Below are positions 26,113-35,082 of a stretch of DNA of 64,000 nucleotides, piece after piece. The DNA is from Aliiroseovarius sp. S1339 (GTDB lineage Bacteria; Pseudomonadota; Alphaproteobacteria; Rhodobacterales; Rhodobacteraceae), in NCBI RefSeq assembly GCF_023195695.1, contig NZ_JALPQG010000005.1:124001-188000 (forward strand), given 5' to 3'. The notes under the pieces are model-generated. The model did not search any database. It was not told the DNA's origin and saw only the letters and a list, made by a program, of their open reading frames with translations. Position numbers and translations under genes: made by a program. Position 1 is the stretch's first letter; every line of letters begins with the position of its first letter.

Positions 26113-26150
26113 TTGGCGGTGCCTCTTGGACGGCATGGGAATACCGCCAA
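26113..26150 (+). promoter_or_regulatory. leader hairpin before the ABC binding-protein gene
   Basis: TTGGCGGT (26113-26120) pairs perfectly with ACCGCCAA (26143-26150) across 22 bases, ending just before the ribosome-binding site GGGAG. It could stabilise the messenger or gate translation. No riboswitch class is recognised. Confidence 0.45.
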
Positions 26151-26167
26151 CAACGGGAGAAATCGGA

Positions 26168-27403
26168 ATGAACATCACTTTGAAATCGACGGTCGCTGCC
26201 AGCGCTCTGGTCGTCGCTGCCGGGGCCGCGACGGCCGAATGCAGCATCGACGGCGGTCGCGTCAACATCATCGGCAATGAATTTCCTGCGATCCAAACCA
26301 TCGCCAGCGCTGCCGCTGAATGCGCGGGCGTCAAAGTCGAGTCGAACCTGACTGCGGATCACCAGACGCTGAACGTTGCTGGCATGTCGGGCAACCCCGC
26401 TGAATATACCAGCGCGGTTGTTGCAAATTCATCCATCGTGGCGCTGATCAATGAAGATGTCATCCAACCGTTGGACGCACTTGTCGCGGAATACGGGCAA
26501 GACATCCCCAAGCGTCAGCTGATCACCGTTGACGGAAAAGTCATGGCTGTCGCATTCATGGCGAACGCGCAGACGCTGGCCTATCGTGCCGACGTTCTGG
26601 AGGAAGTCGGTATGGACGTGCCCACGACCTATGAGGGCGTACTGGAAGCCGCCGAAGCGATCCGCGCCGCTGGCATCATGGAGCATCCCGTTGGTGGACC
26701 CTACGCGGCTGGTTGGAACCTCGCGCAAGAATTCAACAACATGTATCTGGGCCACGGCGGCGAGTTTTTCGAGCCCGGCACAGCCAATGTTGCGATCAAC
26801 AACCCGCAAGGCGTTGCGACGCTTGAAATGATGAAAGCGCTGACCAAATACATGAACCCCGACTATCTGACCCACGATTCCAACGGCACGCAGGCCGAGT
26901 GGGAAGCAGGCAACGTCGCGCTGATGCACATGTGGGGCAGCCGGATGCAGATTCTCATGGATGACGAAGGTTCCGAGCCGCAGGTCTATGAGAACACCAA
27001 GGTTGCAGGCCCGCTTTTGGTCGGCGACAGCGGTGTGCCCGCGTCCACCCTGTGGTGGGACGGCTGGACCGTCGCCAAGAACATCAGCGACGAGGATGCC
27101 GCGGCGACCTTCCAAGCCCTGACCTATGCTGTTTCGCCTGCGATCCTGAATGATACCACAATGGATCAGGCCGTTTGGCTGATCGACGGATACGAGCCCG
27201 CGCCTGTATCCGAAGGCGTTCTGGCGGCTGTCGCTGCAGGCACGAAACCTTACCCGATGCTGCCCTATATGGGTTTGTTGCACACGGCTGCGGGTGACAA
27301 CATCGCCGACTTCCTGACCGATAAGGAAAGTGCCGAGCAGACGCTGGCGGATATCGAAGCGGCCTATACGGCTGCTGCCAAAGAACAAGGCTACGTCAAC
27401 TAA
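26168..27403 (+). CDS. ABC transporter substrate-binding protein, sugar (CUT1) type
   Basis: A 411-residue periplasmic binding protein with a signal peptide (cleavage A-T-A-E at about 23). It shows family-1 binding-protein features: an aromatic, acidic ligand cleft region, W-E-A-G-N-V-A-L-M-H-M-W-G-S, and a conserved hinge. It is the first gene of the 14-gene cluster and captures the pathway's substrate, which is not identifiable from sequence. ATG 26168 has GGAG eight bases upstream. The hairpin at 27417-27456 after its stop should keep its level above that of the permeases. Confidence 0.87.
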   Translation: MNITLKSTVAASALVVAAGAATAECSIDGGRVNIIGNEFPAIQTIASAAAECAGVKVESNLTADHQTLNVAGMSGNPAEYTSAVVANSSIVALINEDVIQPLDALVAEYGQDIPKRQLITVDGKVMAVAFMANAQTLAYRADVLEEVGMDVPTTYEGVLEAAEAIRAAGIMEHPVGGPYAAGWNLAQEFNNMYLGHGGEFFEPGTANVAINNPQGVATLEMMKALTKYMNPDYLTHDSNGTQAEWEAGNVALMHMWGSRMQILMDDEGSEPQVYENTKVAGPLLVGDSGVPASTLWWDGWTVAKNISDEDAAATFQALTYAVSPAILNDTTMDQAVWLIDGYEPAPVSEGVLAAVAAGTKPYPMLPYMGLLHTAAGDNIADFLTDKESAEQTLADIEAAYTAAAKEQGYVN

Positions 27404-27416
27404 GCCTGACTTTCAG

Positions 27417-27458
27417 AAGGGCGCGTCGATCCGTCGGTGGAAGCCGTCGCGCCCTTTT
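27417..27458 (+). terminator. intercistronic hairpin with T-run after the binding-protein gene
   Basis: AAGGGCGCG (27417-27425) pairs with CGCGCCCTT (27448-27456), with TTTT at 27455-27458. Such partial terminators or stabilising stems follow binding-protein genes in many ABC operons and explain unequal expression. Confidence 0.6.
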
Positions 27459-27490
27459 CACTGCCCCCATTCACAACAGGCAGCTTCGCT

Positions 27491-28513
27491 ATGAAACACA
27501 GTTCTTTTTTCTGGTTCGTTCTTCCGTCCTCGTTGTTGATGTTGGCATTCATTGCCTTTCCGATTGTGTCGGTCGTGACCCAGTCATTCTACAGCGCGCA
27601 CGAGCAGGTCGTTGTTGAGGTGGAAAATTGCGGGCCCTTTGGCTGCAAGATGGAAACCTCGGTCGACCAGGTCGCCACCGCCGCCATTCGCGAAGCCGAA
27701 CCGATGGGCAAGTTCGCGGGATTGAGTATTTACACAGACCGCAACCACCTTGCCTTCGGCGAAGTCGCCGCGGCTTGGGTCAGAGCGGACGGGTTGCCCG
27801 ATTTCGGTCGCAGCCTGATGAACCTGCCATTTTACAAGGCGCTCGGCTTTACCCTGACCTACACGGCCGTCGTCACACCGCTGACGATCATCCTGGGCTT
27901 CTTCATTGCCATCGCGGTCAATTCTGTCGCCGTCGCCCTTAAGGGCCCGACGATCTTTTTCTCGCTGCTGCCGATGATTGTGACGCCGCTTGTTGGCTCT
28001 TTGATCCTTTTTTGGATGGTCGATGCCCGCGGGATTCTGGGGACCGGTTTGCAGTGGCTGACGGACGATCCGACCCTGTCGGTCAAGGCGTCAACGGGGC
28101 TGATGTGGATCATGCTGATGGTCTATGGCATCTGGCACGCGGCACCCTTCGCGTTCGTCGTTTTCTATGCTGGCCTGCAGACGGTCAACACCGACACGCT
28201 TGAATCCGCGATGGTCGACGGCGCGACCCGGTGGGAACGTATCCGCTTTGTCGTCCTGCCGCACTTGTTGCCGCTGGTCACCTTCGTTGCACTGATACAA
28301 TTGATGGACAACTTCCGTGTGTTCGAGCCGATTGTGAGTTTCCAGGCCTCCGCACATGCCACTTCGCTGTCCTACGCGATCTTTAACGACCTGGGAGGCG
28401 AGACGCGCTTGTTGTCCTCGGCTGCTGCAACATCGGTGCTGACCATCATCGGCATCGCCATTCTTTTGTCGCCCGTCCTTGTTCGGACATGGCGCGACTT
28501 CGACCGCAAGTAA
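27491..28513 (+). CDS. ABC transporter permease, MalF-like
   Basis: A 340-residue inner-membrane permease with a first helix at about 7-27, then about 85 residues that probably lie outside, then five more helices. The ATPase-coupling loop reads E-S-A-M-V-D-G-A-T-R-W-E-R-I-R-F-V-V-L-P. Its partner is the next gene. ATG 27491 fits the first helix; a longer frame beginning at 27437 would overlap the hairpin region. Confidence 0.88.
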   Translation: MKHSSFFWFVLPSSLLMLAFIAFPIVSVVTQSFYSAHEQVVVEVENCGPFGCKMETSVDQVATAAIREAEPMGKFAGLSIYTDRNHLAFGEVAAAWVRADGLPDFGRSLMNLPFYKALGFTLTYTAVVTPLTIILGFFIAIAVNSVAVALKGPTIFFSLLPMIVTPLVGSLILFWMVDARGILGTGLQWLTDDPTLSVKASTGLMWIMLMVYGIWHAAPFAFVVFYAGLQTVNTDTLESAMVDGATRWERIRFVVLPHLLPLVTFVALIQLMDNFRVFEPIVSFQASAHATSLSYAIFNDLGGETRLLSSAAATSVLTIIGIAILLSPVLVRTWRDFDRK

Positions 28514-28527
28514 GAGGACGTAAGCCC

Positions 28528-29406
28528 ATGTCAAAAGCTAATCGTCAGCCGCCCTCGGTTCGGATCATGGCCACCTCGTTTTTGGTGATCTGGTTGGTGA
28601 TCGCGGCATTCCCGTTTCTTTGGACTCTTTGGGGGTCGTTCAAGGTCGAAGGTGACTTCTTTTCCAAAGCGAACTGGGCCAACGCTCTGTTCGGAACCAT
28701 GACGCAAATCGAAACAGGCGGCAGCTTCACCGGCGCGGGCTATCACGGTGCTTGGATACAGGAAGAATTCTGGCGCGCGGCGCTTAACACCACGCTTGTG
28801 TGCCTGTTCGTGGTTACCGTTTCACTGACCTGCGGCACGCTGGGGGGCTATGCTCTTGCGCGTTCGACCCACCGCTATGCCTTCTGGTTCCTGCTGTTCG
28901 CGCTGATATTCCGTGCGATGCCGCCGATCACGTTGGTTTCGGGCTATCTGCTGCCGTTCTTTGAATGGAACCTTTGGGGGCATCTTTATACCACGGTGAT
29001 CGTTCTTGTGGCTCTCAACCAGCCCTTTACCTTGTGGATGCTGCATTCGTTCTTCAAGAACATCCCACAGGATCTGGACGAAAGTGCGATGGTCGACGGC
29101 TGCACTCGCTTTCAAGCGTTCCGACACGTGATCATTCCGGTGATGTGGCCGGGGGTTATCACAACGGGTCTGTTCAGCTTCCTGCTGGCTTACAATGACT
29201 TCGCTGTCACCACGATGCTGCTGAGCAAGGAAAACCAGACAATGGTGCCCAAGATTGCCAGCTTCCTCGGGACCACTCAAACCAAGGGCAACGTCATGTT
29301 CGCCGTGTCGGCCGTTGTCTCGGCCACGGCACCGCTGTTCGTGATGGTAATGTTCTTTCAACGTCAAATCGTGAGCGGCCTGACCGCTGGCGCCGTCAAA
29401 GGATAG
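28528..29406 (+). CDS. ABC transporter permease, MalG-like
   Basis: A 292-residue permease with about six helices. The EAA coupling loop reads E-S-A-M-V-D-G-C-T-R-F-Q-A-F-R-H-V-I-I-P. It forms the channel with the preceding gene, 14 bases upstream. GAGG precedes ATG 28528. Confidence 0.88.
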   Translation: MSKANRQPPSVRIMATSFLVIWLVIAAFPFLWTLWGSFKVEGDFFSKANWANALFGTMTQIETGGSFTGAGYHGAWIQEEFWRAALNTTLVCLFVVTVSLTCGTLGGYALARSTHRYAFWFLLFALIFRAMPPITLVSGYLLPFFEWNLWGHLYTTVIVLVALNQPFTLWMLHSFFKNIPQDLDESAMVDGCTRFQAFRHVIIPVMWPGVITTGLFSFLLAYNDFAVTTMLLSKENQTMVPKIASFLGTTQTKGNVMFAVSAVVSATAPLFVMVMFFQRQIVSGLTAGAVKG

Positions 29407-29416
29407 GGGCTTAGAT

Positions 29417-30469
29417 ATGGCCAGACTTCAACTCAAGAACGTCAACAAGCGTTGGGGCGCCTTTGTCGGTGTCGACAACTTCAATCTCGACATCGCGGAC
29501 GAGGAGTTTCTTGTGCTGCTGGGGCCATCCGGCTGCGGCAAATCAACAACCATGCGGATGATTGCAGGACTTGAAGATGTCACCGAGGGCGAGATCATTT
29601 TGGGCGACCGTGTCGTCAATGATCTGGAGCCGAAGGATCGCGACATCAGCATGGTGTTCCAATCCTATGGCCTTTACCCCAACCTGACGGTTTATGAAAA
29701 CATCCGCTTTCCGCTGCGCGTCCGTAAGGTGCCCAAGGAAAAGCATGATGAGATGGTGATGAAAGCCGTTCGCATGACCGAGCTTGAGGATTTCATGCAC
29801 CGCCGCCCTGCCGAGCTTTCGGGCGGCCAGCGCCAGCGTGTCGCCCTTGGTCGCGCCATCGTGCGTAAGCCCACGGTGTTTTTGATGGACGAGCCGCTGT
29901 CCAACCTTGATGCAAAGCTGCGGGTCAGCACACGCGCGCAGATTAAAAACCTGCAATCGAAGCTGAAAACCACCACTGTTTATGTGACCCACGACCAGAT
30001 CGAGGCCATGACCTTGGCCGACCGCGTCGTCGTGATGAATGCGGGTAAGATTCAGCAAGTTGGCACGCCGACGGACATTTATGACACCCCGTCCAACACC
30101 TTTGTCGCCAGCTTCATCGGCTCGCCTGCAATGAACCTTGTCGAAGGCACGCTGGACGGCGGCACCTTCGCCGGCGACGGTATCAGGGTCGAAGGCCTTC
30201 CCACTGGCCCGTCGGGCAACGTCACGCTGGGCTTTCGCGCTGAGGATGCCGAAATCGTCGACACAGGCGGCCAAATCTCTGCGCCGATGTATTCCATCGA
30301 ATTGCTGGGCGAAGCGTCAATGATCTCGTGGCGGCTCGGTGGCGCTTTGGTGTCGGTCAAGACCAACAAAGAATATCGCGCAGAAATCGATGAAATCGTG
30401 CAGGCCAGCATTCCGGCCAGTATTTGCCACCTGTTCGACACGGACTCTGGTGAAAGGATTGCCCTGTGA
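29417..30469 (+). CDS. ABC transporter ATPase, UgpC/MalK type
   Basis: A 350-residue ATPase. Walker A is G-P-S-G-C-G-K-S-T, the signature L-S-G-G-Q-R-Q-R-V-A-L, Walker B V-F-L-M-D-E-P, and the switch His lies in V-T-H-D-Q. The C-terminal third (about 235-350) is the MalK-type OB/TOBE regulatory domain. It energises the importer encoded just upstream. Its stop overlaps the next ATG by one base (TGATG). Confidence 0.92.
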   Translation: MARLQLKNVNKRWGAFVGVDNFNLDIADEEFLVLLGPSGCGKSTTMRMIAGLEDVTEGEIILGDRVVNDLEPKDRDISMVFQSYGLYPNLTVYENIRFPLRVRKVPKEKHDEMVMKAVRMTELEDFMHRRPAELSGGQRQRVALGRAIVRKPTVFLMDEPLSNLDAKLRVSTRAQIKNLQSKLKTTTVYVTHDQIEAMTLADRVVVMNAGKIQQVGTPTDIYDTPSNTFVASFIGSPAMNLVEGTLDGGTFAGDGIRVEGLPTGPSGNVTLGFRAEDAEIVDTGGQISAPMYSIELLGEASMISWRLGGALVSVKTNKEYRAEIDEIVQASIPASICHLFDTDSGERIAL

Positions 30470-30954
30470 TGACACCGACCGAGCAGGCGGAAGCGACCCG
30501 TCAGGTTATCTTGCGGATGGAGGCGGCGTTGGCCGCCAACTCGAACGATATGGCCGCCCATTTCCATGAAGATTTTCGCTGGATGGGCAACCAGGGCTGC
30601 GGTACCAAGCCGGACCTCGCGGCCTTTCGTAACAACTGGCAACTGCCCATACGCGCCGCCTTCACCGAACGCGATTACAAGACCGAAAAGTTCGTCTGCG
30701 AAGGCGAATGGGCCTCGTGCTTCGGTCATATCGAAGCGACGCATAGCGGCACCTTCATGGGGATCAAAGCGACCGGTAAGCGCGTGAAAATCCCGTATAT
30801 GGATTTCTGGAAGGTCGAAGACGGGCGGATCAAGGACAATTGGGTCTCGGTCGATTTTCCATCGGTTCTCGCCCAGCTTGGCCGCGACGTGTTCGATGGC
30901 CATGGCTGGGAGCATTACGACGACGGCACGGCAACGCCGCAACATCCCGCATAA
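30469..30954 (+). CDS. SnoaL/NTF2-like protein
   Basis: A 161-residue single NTF2-like domain with F-H-E-D-F-R-W-M-G-N near the start and F-W-K-V-E-D-G-R-I-K-D-N-W at the C-terminal strand, as in SnoaL-like cyclases and hydrolases. Acidic and His residues are present in the cavity segments, but no exact active site can be assigned. It is translationally coupled to the transporter ATPase, implying a first step on the imported substrate. Confidence 0.75.
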   Translation: MTPTEQAEATRQVILRMEAALAANSNDMAAHFHEDFRWMGNQGCGTKPDLAAFRNNWQLPIRAAFTERDYKTEKFVCEGEWASCFGHIEATHSGTFMGIKATGKRVKIPYMDFWKVEDGRIKDNWVSVDFPSVLAQLGRDVFDGHGWEHYDDGTATPQHPA

Positions 30955-30965
30955 GGACGCAATAA

Positions 30966-32294
30966 ATGACCATTCGCCACCTGAAAACCGCCCGTTCCGA
31001 AGCTGCCCGCGCCGAGGATGATGCCAAGGTTCGTGCCATCGTCGAAGACGGGTTGAAGGCGATCGAAGCCCGTGGCGACGCAGCCGTGCGTGAAATGGCC
31101 GAAAAGTTCGACAACTATAGCCCCGCAAGCTATCGCCTGTCGGACGATGACATTCAGTCTATCATCGCCAAGGTCTCGGACCGGGACATGGCCGATATAC
31201 GCTTTGCCCAAGATCAAGTCCGCAACTTCGCGCAGGCGCAGCGGGATTCCATGCTTGATATCGAGGTGGAGCCGTTGCCCGGCGTGATCCTTGGCCACAA
31301 GAATATCCCAGTGCAATCGGTGGGCTGCTACGTGCCCGGCGGCAAGTTTCCCATGGTGGCATCCGCCCATATGTCGGTCGCCACCGCCAGCGTCGCCAAG
31401 GTGCCGCGCATCGTCGCCTGCACCCCGCCGTTCAAGGGCGAGCCGAACCCAGCGGTAATCGCCGCGATGCATATGGGTGGCGCGCATGAAATTTATGTTT
31501 TGGGCGGCATTCAGGCTGTCGGCGCGATGGCGATTGGCACCGAAACGATCGAGCCGGTGCATATGCTCGTCGGCCCCGGCAACGCCTTCGTCGCCGAGGC
31601 AAAGCGCCAACTGTTTGGCCGCGTTGGTATCGACCTGTTCGCGGGCCCGACCGAGACCATGGTGATCGCTGATGATACCGTCGACGGGGAGTTGTGTGCG
31701 ACTGATTTGCTGGGCCAGGCCGAGCACGGCTACAACTCACCTGCAGTCCTGCTAACCAATTCTGAAAAGCTGGCGAAAGACACCTTGTCCGAAATTGACC
31801 GCTTGCTGAAGATCATTCCCACCGCCGACACTGCATCAAAAAGCTGGGAAGATTACGGCGAGGTGATCCTGTGCGACACTTATGACGAAATGCTGGCCGT
31901 CGCCGACGATATCGCCAGCGAGCATGTGCAAGTCATGACCGACCGCGACGATTGGTTCCTTGAACATATGACCTGCTACGGCGCGCTGTTCCTTGGGCCG
32001 CGCACCAATGTCGCCAATGGTGACAAGGTGATCGGCACCAATCACACGCTGCCGACCAAAAAAGCGGGGCGGTATACGGGCGGGTTGTGGGTCGGTAAGT
32101 ATCTGAAAACGCATAGCTATCAGAAGATCACCACTGACGCTGCCGCCGCCGAAATTGGCGCCTATGGCTCGCGCCTCTGCCTTCTGGAAGGGTTCGTCGG
32201 CCATGCCGAACAGTGCAACGTCCGCGTGCGTCGTTACGGTGGCGTTAACGTGCCGTATGGCGGAGCCGCACCTTATAAGGACGCCGCAGAATGA
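30966..32294 (+). CDS. histidinol-dehydrogenase-family oxidoreductase, HpsN-like paralogue
   Basis: A 442-residue NAD- and zinc-dependent dehydrogenase of the HisD fold. Metal ligands expected from HisD are present: Gln251 and His254 (G-Q-A-E-H-G-Y), Asp353 (N-G-D-K) and His413. The catalytic pair is Glu319-His320. The family oxidises alcohols to acids in two steps; outside histidine synthesis it includes sulfopropanediol dehydrogenase HpsN. It is distinct from the closer HpsN match at 55808 and lies in a sugar-type catabolic cluster, so it probably oxidises the primary alcohol of an unknown substrate. Its stop overlaps the SDR start (ATGA). Confidence 0.85.
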   Translation: MTIRHLKTARSEAARAEDDAKVRAIVEDGLKAIEARGDAAVREMAEKFDNYSPASYRLSDDDIQSIIAKVSDRDMADIRFAQDQVRNFAQAQRDSMLDIEVEPLPGVILGHKNIPVQSVGCYVPGGKFPMVASAHMSVATASVAKVPRIVACTPPFKGEPNPAVIAAMHMGGAHEIYVLGGIQAVGAMAIGTETIEPVHMLVGPGNAFVAEAKRQLFGRVGIDLFAGPTETMVIADDTVDGELCATDLLGQAEHGYNSPAVLLTNSEKLAKDTLSEIDRLLKIIPTADTASKSWEDYGEVILCDTYDEMLAVADDIASEHVQVMTDRDDWFLEHMTCYGALFLGPRTNVANGDKVIGTNHTLPTKKAGRYTGGLWVGKYLKTHSYQKITTDAAAAEIGAYGSRLCLLEGFVGHAEQCNVRVRRYGGVNVPYGGAAPYKDAAE

Positions 32295-33055
32295 GCCTGC
32301 CCAAGACTCCATCTTTCAATCTATCTGGCAAACGCGCATTGGTCACGGGGGCATCCTCGGGTATTGGTTTGGCGTGCGCAGTCGCGTTGGCCGAAGCCGG
32401 GGCGGACATCACGCTGGCCGCGCGGTCAGTCGGCAAGTTGGAAACGACGGCGCAAGAGATGCAAAACGCCGGGTTCAACGTCAGTATTCTGCCGCTGGAC
32501 GTGTCGGACGTAGCAACCCTGCAAGCGGCGGTGGCCAAGGCAGGGCCGTTCGACATTCTGGTGAACTCTGCCGGACTTGCCATCCACAGCCCTGCTTTGG
32601 ACACCCAAGAGACTGATTTCGACGCTGTGTCGGACCTGAACTTCAAAGGTGCGTATTTCCTGACGACGGCCGTGGCCAAGGGCTTGGTCGCAGCGGGTAG
32701 GCCCGGATCTTTGATCAACATTACCAGCCAAATGGCGCATGTCGGCGGCATCGACCGTGCCGTCTATTGTGGCACGAAACATGCGGTGGAAGGCTTCACC
32801 AAGTCGATGGCGATTGAATGGGGGCCGTTGGGCATCCGCGTCAATACGATCTGCCCGACTTTCATTCGCACGCCGCTGACCGAAGCGACGTTTGAAAACC
32901 CCCAACGGGTCCGCTGGATAGAAGAAAAAATCAAGCTTGGGCGCGTGGGCGAGGTCACTGACATCATGGGGCCGGTGGTCTATCTGGCGTCGGATGCGTC
33001 CGCCTTGATGACTGGCACCCATATGCTGATCGACGGCGGATGGACGGCAGATTGA
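32291..33055 (+). CDS. short-chain dehydrogenase/reductase
   Basis: A 254-residue classical SDR. The dinucleotide motif is T-G-A-S-S-G-I-G (19-26), followed by N-S-A-G, catalytic Ser146, Tyr159 and Lys163 (Y-C-G-T-K). It ends in the common I-D-G-G-W-T-A-D. It probably oxidises or reduces a hydroxyl intermediate. It is coupled to both neighbours: ATGA with the upstream gene and TGATG with the LacI gene. Confidence 0.9.
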   Translation: MSLPKTPSFNLSGKRALVTGASSGIGLACAVALAEAGADITLAARSVGKLETTAQEMQNAGFNVSILPLDVSDVATLQAAVAKAGPFDILVNSAGLAIHSPALDTQETDFDAVSDLNFKGAYFLTTAVAKGLVAAGRPGSLINITSQMAHVGGIDRAVYCGTKHAVEGFTKSMAIEWGPLGIRVNTICPTFIRTPLTEATFENPQRVRWIEEKIKLGRVGEVTDIMGPVVYLASDASALMTGTHMLIDGGWTAD

Positions 33056-34068
33056 TGGCGCGCAAAATCACCTCTCTTCAGGTCGCTGAACGCGCAGGGG
33101 TCAGCCAATCGGCCGTCAGCCGGGTGTTTACCCGTGGCGCATCGGCGTCACCTGCGACCGTGGCAAAGGTGAAAAAAGCTGCCGCCGAGTTAGGCTACCG
33201 TCCCAACGCAATGGCGCGCGCAATGATCACCGGCAAAAGTCGGATGATCGGGCTGGTGGTCGCCTATCTGGAAAATCAATTCTATCCTGAAGCGGTGGAG
33301 CGGCTGTCCAACGCGCTGCAAGAGCTTGGCTATCACGTGCTGATCTTCATGGCGTCGCCTACGGCGGGGGATGGGGTGCAATCGGTGATGGAGGAGATCC
33401 TTGATTATCAAGTCGAAGGGATCGTGCTTGCCTCAGTCTCCATGTCCTCCAGCCTCAGCTCCCGCTGCGCTGAACACGGCATTCCTGTCGTTCTGTTCAA
33501 CCGCGAACAAGACGACCTGCGCATGTCTGCGGTCACCACCGACAACTATGGCGGCGGGTTTGCAATCGGCACCCATTTCGCCCAGCAGGGTCACAAACGC
33601 ATCGGCTATATCGCAGGCCATGAAGAGGCGTCGACCCAGCGTGACCGCGAGCAGGGGTTTCGCGACGGGCTGGCCGCATCCGGGCTGGATCTTTCCATGC
33701 GCGAGGTTGGCAACTTCCTGTATGATACCGCCCGCGCCGCCACGCTTGAGATGTGCGCGGGCAAAGATCGCCCCGACGCGATTTTCGTCTGCAATGACCA
33801 CATGGCCTTCGCCGTGATGGACGCCTTGCGCTTCAAGCTGGGCTTGCGGGTGGCAGAAGACATCAGCGTCGCAGGGTTCGACGACGTGCCGATTGCCGCC
33901 TGGCCTGCTTACGATCTGACCAGCTATCGCCAGCCGATCAACCGCATGGTGGCTGAAACGGTCGAGGCGTTGATGCAGCGCATTGAAGACCCGACGCGCC
34001 CCGCGCATCGGGCGAAACTTGAAGGGGTGTTGGTCCTGCGCGGGTCGACCGCTTCGGCGAAGGGATAG
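33055..34068 (+). CDS. LacI-family transcriptional regulator
   Basis: A 337-residue regulator. The N-terminal helix-turn-helix reads S-L-Q-V-A-E-R-A-G-V-S-Q-S-A-V-S-R-V-F and the hinge A-A-A-E-L-G-Y-R-P-N-A. A sugar-binding-protein-like effector domain follows. Its position inside the operon, coupled to the SDR gene by TGATG, suggests it regulates the cluster in response to a pathway metabolite. ATG 33055 is chosen over an upstream in-frame start at 33040 that lies within the SDR gene. Confidence 0.92.
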   Translation: MARKITSLQVAERAGVSQSAVSRVFTRGASASPATVAKVKKAAAELGYRPNAMARAMITGKSRMIGLVVAYLENQFYPEAVERLSNALQELGYHVLIFMASPTAGDGVQSVMEEILDYQVEGIVLASVSMSSSLSSRCAEHGIPVVLFNREQDDLRMSAVTTDNYGGGFAIGTHFAQQGHKRIGYIAGHEEASTQRDREQGFRDGLAASGLDLSMREVGNFLYDTARAATLEMCAGKDRPDAIFVCNDHMAFAVMDALRFKLGLRVAEDISVAGFDDVPIAAWPAYDLTSYRQPINRMVAETVEALMQRIEDPTRPAHRAKLEGVLVLRGSTASAKG

Positions 34069-34071
34069 GAT

Positions 34072-35082
34072 ATGCGGGGCTTTGACAGCAAATGGCGTGA
34101 CGTGCCCGGTTTTATCATCGGGATCACCAAGGAGATTTGGGAAGACCGCGAAATCGGCTCCCTGCGCAAACGCTATGCAGATGGGCTGATTGTGCGTTCC
34201 CCGGCATCGGTGGTGGTCGACAATTCGAACGTGATTGCAGCGACCATGGCGACGCTGGCCGAGTTTCCTGACCGCGAGTTGCTGGGCGAGGACGTGATCT
34301 GGTGTGACGACCCTGACGGTGCGACGAAAACCTCGGACGCTTACCTGTCCTCGCATCGCTTGTTTTGCACCGCGACGCACACCCATCCGGGTATGTATGG
34401 CGCGCCCACAGGGCGGCGGCTCGCCTATCGCATTTTGGCGGATTGTGCGATCCGCGACGACGCGGTGTATGACGAATGGTTGGTGCGCGACCAGTCGGCC
34501 ATCGTGCACCAGATGGGTGCGGATCTTGTCGACTGGACCCGCGATCTTATCGCGCGCGAAGGTGGGCCTCAGCGTTGTGTGCAACCGATGACCCCCGCCA
34601 ATGACGTGGCAGGGCCTTATACGCGGCGGGGCAATGACAACGAATGGGGCCAGCGTTACGCTGACACGCTGCGCGCGATCATGGCCGCCGACATGCAAGT
34701 TATTGCGCACCGTTATGACCGTGCCTGCGCGCTGCATTACCCCGCCGGGCACGACGCGATGGGTTGGGCCGAAGCAGACCACTTTTGGATGAGCCTGCGC
34801 GCGGCATTTCCTGATGCGGATTTTACCATCGACCACGTGATCGGGCGAGACGATCCGCTGATGGCGCCACGTGCGGCTGTCCGCTGGTCGTTGCACGGCA
34901 AGCATTCAGGCTGGGGCCGCTTTGGCACACCAACGGGTGCCGAGGTCTATATCATGGGGATCAGTCACGCCGATTTCGGCCCCTTCGGCACCGGCGATCC
35001 AACCATCCGCCGCGAACACACACTGATCGACGAAACCGCGATCTGGAAACAGATATTGCTTCAAACAGGGCTGCACGAATGA
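34072..35082 (+). CDS. SnoaL-like two-domain protein, tandem copy 1
   Basis: A 336-residue protein with two SnoaL-like halves, paralogous to the next gene. Shared landmarks include I-T-K-E-I-W-E-D-R, T-L-A-E-F-P-D-R-x-L-L-G-E-D-V-I-W, L-S-S-H-R, P-Y-T-x-R-G-N-D-N-E-W-G and W-S-L-x-G-K-H-S-G. It starts three bases after the LacI stop and overlaps the paralogue by ATGA. The two copies may form a heteromer or act on successive intermediates. The reaction is unknown; cyclisation, ring opening or isomerisation are plausible from the fold. Confidence 0.78.
   Translation: MRGFDSKWRDVPGFIIGITKEIWEDREIGSLRKRYADGLIVRSPASVVVDNSNVIAATMATLAEFPDRELLGEDVIWCDDPDGATKTSDAYLSSHRLFCTATHTHPGMYGAPTGRRLAYRILADCAIRDDAVYDEWLVRDQSAIVHQMGADLVDWTRDLIAREGGPQRCVQPMTPANDVAGPYTRRGNDNEWGQRYADTLRAIMAADMQVIAHRYDRACALHYPAGHDAMGWAEADHFWMSLRAAFPDADFTIDHVIGRDDPLMAPRAAVRWSLHGKHSGWGRFGTPTGAEVYIMGISHADFGPFGTGDPTIRREHTLIDETAIWKQILLQTGLHE

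Noticed and set aside
30966-32294. Histidine biosynthesis gene hisD
   Set aside because: No other his genes are present and the gene is embedded in a transporter/catabolic operon; similarity is to the HpsN-like side of the family.
33433-34905. 490-codon minus-strand frame
   Set aside because: Antisense to the LacI and first tandem SnoaL genes, which have solid motifs and coupled starts.
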